From Nematopogon swammerdamellus (Eukaryota; Arthropoda; Insecta; Lepidoptera; Adelidae): a stretch of DNA of 64,000 nt. Both the position numbers and the translations under genes were made by a program. Positions 21,301 to 33,300 of the stretch are shown here, one piece after another. The notes beneath the pieces were generated by a model. That model did not search any database, was not told where the DNA came from, and was given only the letters and a program-made list of their open reading frames with translations. The first letter of the stretch is position 1. Every line of letters starts with the position of its first letter. The stretch is from positions 1,240,001 through 1,304,000 of the forward strand of contig OX336341.1 of NCBI GenBank assembly GCA_946902875.1, given 5' to 3'.

Positions 21301-24300
21301 GGAGACCCGAAACTGACTGATGATCCGGAGTCTCTCACCCCCCCTGTCTACGCGCCTGCTAGCAAACTTGCAGGTTATTTGGGTTCCACTACTTCCACTA
21401 TCAATGATTTAGGTAAAGTTTAAAGTCAGCGTCATATTAGAACCATATTGATCATTCGACCCGGATTTTCAGCAAGAAATTAAATTTTACACCTTGATTC
21501 AGTGTAGAAATGAAACAGTAGTATTTCATTTAATGTTGCCACTGGGGTAGTGCATCGCTTTAAAGTCTTTGCTTCACGACGAGTGCTGGCCGACTGAAGA
21601 GAAAACACGAACCATTTTCCCAACCATATATTTGTTTCTGTTTCTCATGTCCAATAAGCTCGTAACAAACCAAAAATATGAAAGCTTAACAAACTAAATA
21701 ACAAAAAAAAATTGCACTCATTGACAATATTACATAAAAAATATTGCCTAATTGAAAAACCTTATGGAATTTTTGGTACTAAGTATAAGAATGTATATAT
21801 ATTTCTAAATCTAAATTATAAACATTGCATACCTTTGGTTTTACGCCATCAATATCTATTGCGGGTGGCTGCATGAGTAGGTGAAAATAATAGTTTAATA
21901 ATTATTTACATACTAGCAAATATATTGAACCACTACAACTAATATGCGACTATAGTAAATAAGCAGGTGATTAAGCACCTGAGGTGAAGGGTTCGTAAGT
22001 TCAAGGGTTCATTTTGAAAGTCAAAATAAAAAAAAATAAGTTCAAAAACTAAAACCCGACTACTGAAAAATCACGCTCTAAAAAGTATGAAACAAGAAAA
22101 TATTCTCATCTGAAATTGTTATGTACAAACTATTCAATATTTTATCGTCTATTAAATAAACAACTTACACGTAATATATTTTAATGTATTTAATAAATAT
22201 TCATAGTGTTGTTCAGAGGATAGCCATGGTCGTATGCCACTTTGCCCTATAGGGTAGGTGGCATACGACCACGGCTATCCTCTGAACAACACTATGAATA
22301 TTTATTAAATACATTAAAATATATTACGTGTAAGTTGTTTATTTAATAGACGATAAAATATTGAATAGTTTGTACATAACAATTTCAGATGAGAATATTT
22401 TCTTGTTTCATACTTTTTAGAGCGTGATTTTTCAGTAGTCGGGTTTTAGTTTTTGAACTTATTTTTTATTTTAATTATTTTGGGGATATAACTTCGTGAT
22501 AAAGTATTTGCAGAGCCGTTTTACATGTTTTGTTTGTTTAGGTTTTACTGTTTTATAATTTTAACATGTGTACCATAGTCCATAAGGGCAAGCTGGGTTC
22601 AGGTAAACGATAAACCGACTCGAAGAAAGTAAGTAACAAAGGGCGAGGCCGAAGGCCGAGCTGCGTTCAGGAAGACGACAAACTTTCTCGAAGAAAGTAA
22701 GCAACTATGGGCGAGGCCGAAGGCCGAGCGGCGCTCAGGAAGAGGATGAACCATCTTTAAGAAAGTAAGTAACTGAGGGCGAGGCCGAAGGCCGAGCTGC
22801 GTTCGGGAAGACTATAAACCTTCCCGAAGACAGTAAGTAACCATGGGCGAGGCCGAAGGCCGAGCTGCGTTCAGGAAGAGGATAAACCATCTTTAAGAAA
22901 GTAAGTAACTGAGGGCCAGGCCGAAGGCCGAGCTGCGTTCGGGAAGACTATAAACCTTGTCGAAGAAAGTAAGTAACAAAGGGCGAGGCCGAAGGCCGAG
23001 CTGTGTTCAGGAAGACGATAAACTTTCCCGAAGACAGTAAGTAACTATGGGCGAGGCTGAAGGCCGAGCTGCGTTCAGGAAGAGGATAAACCATCTTTAA
23101 GAAAGTAAGTAACTGAGGGCGAGGTCGAAGGCCGAGCCGCGTTCGGGAAGACTATAAACCTTCTCGAAGAAAGTAAGTAACAAAGGGCGAGGCCGAAGGC
23201 CGAGCTCCGTTCAGGAAGACGATAAACTTTTTCGAAGACAGTAAGTAACTATGGGCGAGGCCGAGGGCCGAGCTGCGTTCAGGAAGAGGATAAACCATCT
23301 TTATGAAAGTAAGTAACTGAGGGCGAGGCCGAAGGCCGAGCTGCGTTCGGGAAGACTATAAACCTTCTCGAAGAAAGTAAGTAACAAAGGGCGAGGCCGA
23401 AGGCCGAGCTTCGTTCAGGAAGATGATACACTTTCTCGAAGACAACCTCCTTTACTATCATTTGTTGTTTGATTTACGTTTTATTTATAGACGTCCAGAG
23501 ATACCAGCCTTTCGGCTACAAAATCCAGACGTCTACTACCTGCACTCTTGCGAGTACAGTGATCATGTATGCCAGATCGAGGCCCCATAGCTGCTGCTTT
23601 CTCGAAGACAGTAAGTATATGGGAGAGGCCGAAGGCCGAGCTGCGTTCATGAAGAGGATAAACCATCTTTAAGAAAGTAAGTAACTGAGGGCGAGGCCGA
23701 AGGCCAAACTGCGTTCGGGAAGACTATAAACCTTCTCGAAGAAAGTAAGTAACAAAGGGCGAGGCCGAAGGTCGAGCTGCGTTCAGGAAGATGATAAACT
23801 TTCTCGAAGACAGTAAGTATATGGGAGAGGCCGAAGGCCGAGCTGCGTTCATGAAGAGGATAAACCATCTTTAAGAAAGTAATTAAAAAAGGGCGAGGCC
23901 GAAGACCGAGCTGCGTTCGGGAAGACTATAAACCTTCTCGTAAACAGTAAGTAACTAAGGGAGAGGCCGAAGGCCGAGCTGCGTTCGGGAAGACTATAAA
24001 CCTTCTCGTAGACAGTAAGTAACTATGGACGAGGCCGAAGGGCGAGATGCGTTCAGGAAGAGGATAGTTATTTTTCGAAATAAGTAGCTAAGAAGTTACT
24101 TTCTTCGAGATGATTATAGTCTTCCTGAACGCAGCTCGATCTTCTGACTCGCCCTCTGTTACTTACTTTCTTCGAAAAGGTTATCCTCTTCCTGAACGCA
24201 GCTCGGCCTTCGGCCTCGCCCTTTGTTGCTTACTTTCTTAAAGATTGTTTATCCTCTTCCTGAACGCAGCTCGGCCTGAAAAAAAGTTTGTGAAAGACCC

Positions 24301-27300
24301 TGCCTCTCACAACACAGGGTATCCTAGCGTGAGAGACAGGACTATAAGTAAAATTGCTAGTTTAAGCCCAGAGTGTACCTAATTATAGTTTGTAAGAAAA
24401 AAAATGTAAACTAGGTTAAGTTATAGTGAAAATAAATCTTATTCTTATTCTTATTCTTATGTCTTCAAAAAAGTTTATCCTCTTCCTGAACGCAGCTCGG
24501 CCTTCGGCCTCGCCTGTTGTTACTTACTTTCTTCGAGAATGTTTAGGCTTCCCGAACGAAGCTCGGCCTTCGGCCTCGCCCTTAGTTACTTACTTTCTTA
24601 AAGATGGTTTATCCTCTTCATGAACGCAGCTCGGCCTTCGGCCTCGCCCTTAGTTACTTACTTTCTTAAAGATGGTTTATCCTCTTCCTGAATGCAGCTC
24701 GGCCTTCGGCCTCGCCCATAGTTACTTACTGTCTTCGAGAAAGTTTATCGTCTTCCTGAACGCAGCTCGGCCTTCGGCCTCGCCCTTTGTTACTTACTTT
24801 CTTCGAGAAGGTTTATAGTCTTCCCGAACGCAGCTCGGCCTTCGGCCTCGCCCTCAGTTACTAACTGTCTTTAAGAAGGTTTATCTACTTCCTGAACGCA
24901 GCTCGGCCTTCTGCCTCGCCCTTAGTTACTTATTTTCTTTGAGTAGGTTTATCGTCTTCCTGAACGCAACTCATTTACAAACTTTCGCGTTTATAATATT
25001 AAGATGGTTTTAAGTAGGATGTATTTGGGTAGGTTTGGAATGAGGCCGAGTACCGTGTGGGGTCGATACTTAAAAAGAATATCCCCACTGCATCTCTCCC
25101 CATGCATGTCGTAAAAGGCGACTAAGGGATAAGGACAAGATGCCGTGCTAAAGGGCGACAGGCTCGCCACCTCTCACCTTGGCACGGTACTTCCACCGAG
25201 TCATGCAGCAGGTGGGTCTTCGTGCCATACTTGCTGCTTGATCGATTTAATCTTGTTCGAATCCTTTGCGAAACGTGGTGGTCGGTGTTGTGCTGTAATT
25301 GACAAGAGTTCTTGCAGCACAACACCGATTACTCTGCTTACCCCGATTGTCGGGATTCAGCGTGTGTGATATGTATGTATATATTATTTAGAAATTATTA
25401 CCAATTATCGGGTGCATGCAAGCAAATCCGAAAGCAATAGCTAACAATATATATATTTTTGAAATGTGCTAATTAAGCCCTTTCATTTGATACCCAACAC
25501 GGCATCATTAAAAAAAAATTTTTTTTAGATCATGACTTTTTGTCATCTAGAGGGCGCCATAGTCAATTTTGTGTGACGTCACATAGCCTATAACCAGCGG
25601 ACGATCAAGACGCTTTCAACGATACCTCATTTGTCAAATTGTGATAAGTAGTTTAGAAGTTATGAGGGAACAGATGAACATACATACATACATACATTAT
25701 TACATACATACCGGTCAAACACATAACCCTCCTTTTTGCTTCGCCGTAGTCGGGTAAAAAAAACCTTTATCTCTGTTAATTTTACATGTTAATTTTTTTT
25801 TTACAATTAAAATTTTTCAAATTCACACAAATGCATAAATTTCGATAGATACGAGTAGGTACCTAACATAGAGATATAGAAGATTGAAAATTGTTCAACG
25901 AATATTTCACAGGAAAAAAAACACAATGAGTAAAGATAATGAGGTGCAAAGGCGGGCTTATCCCTTGAAGAGAATTCTTCCAGCCAACCCTTAGGTGTTT
26001 GAATCTATCTGTAAGGAAGAACCGGGCAAGAAACCTTAGTTTTTTTTATCTCGCATACTAAACCTTAGTAAACGTTAATTGAACCATACTAGGTTTATGA
26101 AAAGCAGGTAAATATTTCACCATGTCAATAATGACCTGTTCATCCGCCCACATGACCAGCAGCACGATGTAGAGCGCGCCTTGCACCACCGGCAACTGTA
26201 GCACCAGCAACCGCAGCCAGCGCAGCGTGCGTCTGCAAATATTGCAACAATTACAAGTTACTTCCGGGAAAATATTGCAACAATCACAGGTTACTTTCGG
26301 GAAAATATTGCAACAATTTACAAGTTACTTTTGGGAAAATATTGCAACAATTACAAGTTACTTCCGGCAAAATATTGCAACAATCACAGGTTACTTTTGG
26401 GAAAATAGTGCAACAATTTACAAGTTAGTTTTGGGAAAATATTGCAACAATTACAAGTTACTTTCGGGAAAATATTGCAACAATTACAAGTTACTTTCGG
26501 GAAAATATTGAAACAATAACAAGTTACTTTCGGGAAAATATTGCAACAATTACAAGTTACTTTCGGGAAAATATTGCAACAATTCACAAGTTACTTTTGG
26601 GAAAATATTGCAACAATTACAAGTTACTTTCGGGAAAATATTCCAACAAACAAAGGTTACTTTTACGAAAATATTGTACGTTTCTTTGTAGAAACCCTTT
26701 GGGAAACACTTTTGTTACTTTCCGGAATTATTGCAAGTTACATAGGGGAATTAAACATGTTGCAAGCTATGTTCGGGAATATGTTGTGAGTTATGTTCGG
26801 GAATATGTTGCGAGTTATGTTCGGGAATATGTTGCAAATTACGTTCGGGAATAAATTGCAAGTTACATTCGGGAATATTTTCAAGTTACGTTAGGGAAAA
26901 TTTAGCAAGTTACTTTCCGGAAAATTTGACAAAAAATGCGTGCTACTTTCGGAGATACATTGCACGTTACATCGCATCGTGGGAAACTATGGTAGGTAAG
27001 TTACTTAAGTTAAACATATTAAAGCATATTTTAAAAGATTTAGAGATTGGAGAAAAGTAGATAATACACCAATTAACACTAAATCAGAAGGAAACTTCAA
27101 CCGCAAATATTTACTTATTAACTTATCAGTCCATTACATAGAGCATATATTATTTTATAATCGTATTAGGTATCTAATAGCATTTCTTAGGTTAATACCA
27201 ATTACCCATAAAATGTTAACGTGTGTAGGTATATAAGCACATACTACATAAAAGGTCATAAAAATGTAAAGTAGGTTTTAAAGTAATTAGAAAATTCCCT

Positions 27301-30300
27301 CGAGAGGGTTTAAGTGCACCACCATTGGTAATTAATTAATACCCTTGCAATTATCTATCTACGTAAGTATACGAGTATCAATGTAATAGCCCTTTTGGAT
27401 TATATGGGGATATTAGAAAGCCATTCAATTTCCGTATCGCGTGACGGAGGTAGATACGATGTTTTTAACACCCGACGCAAAAGGGGGCTGTTAAAAGTTT
27501 AACGTGTGTATCTGGACATCTGTGAGTCTGTCTGTGGCATCATAGCTCCTAAACGGATGGACCGATTTGGATGCGGTTTTTTTTTATTAGAAAGCTGGTT
27601 TAATTTGAATGGCTCTTAGCTATGTTAGTAATCAAGTAATAAAGTAATTATGAAGTAATAAAAAAATTACGTCTCACGGATGGACCGATTTGGATGAGGT
27701 TTTTTTAAAAAAGCTTGAAATAAAAGAGATTACAAAATATTTAAACGACCCTTAAAAAGTCAAAAATAATTTCTGTTTACTAACTTACAGGAGTCGGGGG
27801 GCCGCTAAATAAATAAAATATAAACTCAGAGCTGCACGGGTGTTATATTAGTGGTTCCCCGACTCTTATAGGTACCTAAGTAAACGGAAATTATTGTTTA
27901 TTTTTAAGGGTAAATTTTTAAAATTTGTATATTAAATTGTATCTTTCAAACGCAAAATAATTCATTATTATAGCGAGGTGCTCTATACAGGCAGCTAGTT
28001 AACGTGCCAGTGACAAGGTTCTAAAGATGGTAATGCGCGTATAAACCCGCGCGTACATAATGTTAATTTATGGTGACGTAATTACGTCATGTCAATTTAT
28101 GACCACTTGTAACATGTAAATATATGTATGACACTCTTAACATCGTCGTAATTTTGGCGTAATTTGTAAATAGTATGCACAAATACGTGCATACTATTCA
28201 AATGATGAAAGGTTGACAGGGCGATACCACACCTTATTGATAGGTTCGTTAGTGTGAAATCAATACTAATAATAAATATGTTAGAGATGGTAATGGCGTT
28301 AGTTACTTTATTTTATTAGATACTGCGTTTGTGGATGAGATGATACTAATATTATACTGACGATTTTTAGAAATCTTTTCTGTATGTTATGTATGTTCCT
28401 CCATAACTCTTAATCCGATCATCCGAATTCAATAAAACTTAGTACCAGCACATTTAACTATACGTGACACAGAGTTCCGGTTAAGCAAACATGTGGCTCT
28501 CATCCAAACCGAATAATTTGTTCCGCGCGCCGAAATAAAGGTACGGTAGCGGGGTTACCTTACTTTCTTATTTTTAAATACGAATTTCACGCGAGCGAAG
28601 CCGCAGGTAAATGCTATTGTTGCATAATATTTCGTACGTACTATATACATACGTAGTATACGTATATACTTACATGTTACATTAAATGAAACGTCGGTCT
28701 AAAAGGCTATGTAAATAGTTTGTGTTTTCCGACCAGTTCAGTGTAGCCGGCACGATCAAAGGGGGAAGCACTGACATGGCACCTAGTTCACCCGGTGTTA
28801 TGGGCTGACATCACGGACGTTGTAGGTGATGTAGCCAACCGTGTCAGAGTCCATAAAAAAATTAAAAAAAATGTAATATGTATACTAAAACTTTTTGTGT
28901 CATCAATTTGGCATGATTTGACACACACCATCTGCTGGATTGATGATGTCAGCCAATTTCAACATGTTGCTGCTGGCTAGATCGAGGTGTCATGCCAATA
29001 CAGTAGGTATATTTCCCATGACTCTTTTAATGTATCTGTCCAACGTGTTAAACATTAATTTCTATTGCACCACTGCGCGTTTCATAATCGTTAAACGCAA
29101 AATACAGTTGTTTAAAAACAAACCTTACTGCAATATGCGTAGAGTGACAAATTGATCAGCTGATTCAATGTGCTTCAATTCCGGTTGCAAGAATCCAATG
29201 CGCAAGAGTGGACGCGCGCGGTGCGTTGGGAAATGGCCGGCCGGTGTTGGGTAAGCCCGATATGCAGGGAGGGGACTGACCGTTCACTTTACTAACTCGC
29301 ATGGTTTACTTTTGAAGCCAACTAGAGACATCGTACCTTCATTTCTGTCATATGGTTTATGATTGGGTAATAGAAAAGTAATCTTACGTTTCGTTATAAT
29401 TCCGACTGTTACATGCAGTAATTAATGACGTAGCAAGCCGGGAAAAAACATCCGATTGTTTAGCTCTACATTGAATAATGTTTTCGTTTTATTTTAAAAT
29501 GTGTATTAGTTTATTCAATTAATAGCTGCGGCTTCGCTCGCGGTTGACTCGGTTTAATAGGAAATCCAATTTAAACGCAAATATTATGATAATAAACGAT
29601 CGCTTCTCTTATACTCTCTCTCCCCCTCCCTTCACCTCCCTTCCTCTCCCTCCGCAACGCAACAGAACTGCTAACGCCATCTGTTATTACCATTCGACAC
29701 TAAATTAGGTTTATGCTATACTTTTTTTGATACTGCTGAGCCCTAAGGCTATTTAGCGTGATAGTATATAGCCTATAGTGAACCTCAATAAATTACTTTT
29801 TACATTGGTGCAAACCGCATCAAAATGTATTCAGTGGTTCCGGAGTTAACCTTAAACATACATACAGACAGACGGTCCCTTTTATAAGAAGTAGAGATAG
29901 AGAAGAAGACAGAGAAAGAGACGAAGATAATAATATTACGACGTTTCATTCCGCGTCTTATAAAAGTTGCGTTCAGGTAAAAGATTTGATTTGTGGAAGC
30001 TGACATAGTTGACTATCTCTCTATCTCACCTTGATGAACTAGGTGCCGTGTCAGTATTTCCCTTTGCTTGTGCTGGCTACACCTAAGTACATAGCTACTT
30101 ACGCTCTCACTCTACTTACTGCTCGCGTAAAACTCGTTTTCATCAGACTATCCTACGGCACAGGTAGATTACAAACATGTCAAAGTGCATGACACTTTTA
30201 TAAAGTACCTACCTATAAGCAAATGCAATATTACCTAATGGATCAACAATAAACAAAGCTGAACAAAACGTCAAAAATAATTTCCGTTTACTTACTTAAG

Positions 30301-33300
30301 GAGTCGGGGGACCGCTATGTAAATTACCGCGCAGCTCTGAGTTTTTATATTTTATTTACTTAATTTACTTAACGGTCCTCCGGCTCCTCTAAGTAAGTAG
30401 ACGCAAATTATTTTTTAATTTGTAATTTAACTTTTATTTCTAGCTTTAAAAAAAACACATGCATATCGGTCCAATTCATAAGATAATTAATTTTTTTATT
30501 ACTTAATTACAAACATAGCTAAGAACCATCCCGGTTAAACCAGATTTCTAATAAAAAAAACCCCAATCCAAATTGGTCCATCCGTTTGGGAGCTACGATG
30601 CCACACACGTTAAACTTATAATAACACCCCTAATGTTAAAAGCTGAACTGAACTATCTATTTATAATAGTTGCATTGCACACCTAGGAGTTGAACGATCT
30701 TAGAATTGACTGGTTTTGAACGGTACCGACATAATTAGCAAGTTTTAGCAGCAAACCGCCAACATTATAGTCTACACTAGACTATTTTATGAACCTATTT
30801 AAAAATGATATCTGTATTCCCACAAGCAGGTTATATAATATATTAATTCAAATTTGCTAAAATGAGAAGTGAAGTCATTGATCCCTCCCTACCCACAATT
30901 TACACCTTTTGTTGATTACAATAATTAATATGTTTTTTAATTAATTAGCATGTTGCTCTTATCACTAATGAGTTCCATTTGCTTCAACCATAGACGTATA
31001 TTATTTCTCTATGGCTGCAACACTCTATTATGTCGAGTGGTCTCATTATATTTATAGCAAGGAGCACTAATATTTTTTTTAAGTATGTTAGAGTCAGAAA
31101 AATATATTTTGATGTAACGTAAAGTAAAAGAACGGTCAAGTGCGAGTCAAACTCACGTGGAGAGGGTTCCGTACTATTTCGTTTTCCGTGAGAACTTTAA
31201 GACTTAGGTTTTTCGTTTAGGTTTTCCTGTAAACTATAAGAGTTTAGACAAATCAAATCAAATTTTAGACTCGGTAGTTTGGAATGCATTTTAAAAATTA
31301 TTAACAAAATATTTGTATTTTTTGTAACAAGCCCTTTCCATAGATATATGAAATCCGTGATGCACTTGAAAATATTTTTTTAACTTACTTATTTATCCCC
31401 CAAAATCTTAATTCATTAATTTATGCTAGACGTCCGTAATTGGGTCATCAAATTCTGTCCACCTCCAGGCCGGACTGGCACCTCCTCGGGGGGTAAATTG
31501 GCTGCGCCTGAGGCTTCGACCTCGGGCACAGCCACCCAGTCCGGAGGGAAAAAAACTTGACCGATTTTCTGTGGTTCCGATGTCGTTGGAATGTTGTGCC
31601 TGTGAGTTACATTTTCTGTGATTTTCTTCGCCTGCCTTAGTTTCGCTTGACAGGTGGTTCTTGGTTAGTTACTGCGCATGGATGAGAGGGGTTGTTGTGT
31701 ATGTAGGGTAGGGGTGTACTGACTTGTCTAGAGGGGGTCGGGGGATGACGCAGCACGGCCAGCAGCAGCACGGGGCCACGCGGGTCTCCAGCCGGCCGGG
31801 CTTCACCCGTCTGCAACACATTCACAAACACATCTAATTATTATTAATTTTTTATGCTTTATTAAACAATCGTATGGGTAGTAAACTGCGCTTGAATTTG
31901 TCATATTTTTGTTTTTACAATTCGGTTCAATTACACCCACAAGTATCAAAATTGACGATGGCACTATACACCAGATATTAGGTAATGTAAATAGGCAGAG
32001 TGGTCAGATTCTTGAGTGTTCATATTTATGCTGTAAATATTAATGTTCTCCTGAGCGGTAGTATGGGCACATAGGTTACTATAATATAAAACTTATATAT
32101 AAGGTAGGTACTAACATAACATTGTGACTTGCGAAGTTTGTTTGTCAGTTCTTCTTCGATTTGAATTTAGAACTGGCGGATGAATGAAATTAGGTATATT
32201 AAATTATTTAGTTATTAAATGGATGGACCTATGGATGAAATTATACAAAAAATAATAAACAAGGAAGAGACCGGCAAGAAACTTCGCGGGTTTTTTTTAA
32301 CCTAACCTAACATAACCTAACCTCAGAGTACAGAAAATGCCTAACATATAAAATAAGTAATGTTGCCAATTACATTCCAGTCTCCACAAACAGCACCCGT
32401 TTACGAGCTTCACGCTGGGCCCAGCCATCGCCTTCATCGCTAAGTTTACAGCGTTCAGATCTTCATTGTGACATTGTGATAGTCAAACTATCTACAAAAC
32501 CGGTCAAGGTCCTTGACCGGTTTTGTAGATAGTTTGACTTGGGACCAGAGTGAACCGGCTGAGGACTGAGGACCCCGTCACCGCTGCTTCGCTCTCATCT
32601 AATTATATTTTCTACGAGGGCGTGGTCAGACTTTGGTTGGTGGCCGACCGACCGTAGAGATTTACCGTGGTTCGGATTCCACGTGAAGCTATTAGCTCCC
32701 TCCCCTTTCATAATATGTAAGCTATGTACATGTGCAAAATAGGGCTTGACCAGTCCAGAGTCCAAATTATCACAACCGCACTAAAGGTAACGATTTGAAT
32801 GAAATTTTGTCTTTAGGTACCTAATTTTTTTTCTTTCAAGCTTATCTAGATAGGTGTAGACGCCGAGCGAAGCTCGGTCGCCCAGATCACCCCAGATGTA
32901 GTATTCGCTTCTAGTCTATTATATTTTATTATATTTCTTTACAATTTAAAACATTGACACAAAATATTATTGTTGACCTGCATGCACTTCTCCCACATCC
33001 CAATGGTTAGTAAGAATAAAATGCCTCACGGCATTAGGCTCGTCTATTGTACCTAATCTTAATGAATTGGTGTTCAATAAAGAATATATACATACATACA
33101 TACTTAATACATCACCGTCGTCGATAAGAATAAGTGCGTGGTGAAACTTTTTAACATTGACCCCTTCGATGTCATGCACCACTTCTTTTCGTCATTTCGA
33201 ATTCTACTATTACAGCTGCTCCGTGGTCATTGATATTATAACCCTAATAGTTTAGCCCGTCGTTTAGATAATTTCCGTTTACTTACTTAAAGGAGTCAGA

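Noticed and set aside
22600..24975. CRISPR array
   Set aside because: Direct repeats without unique spacers, inverted halves, eukaryotic context.
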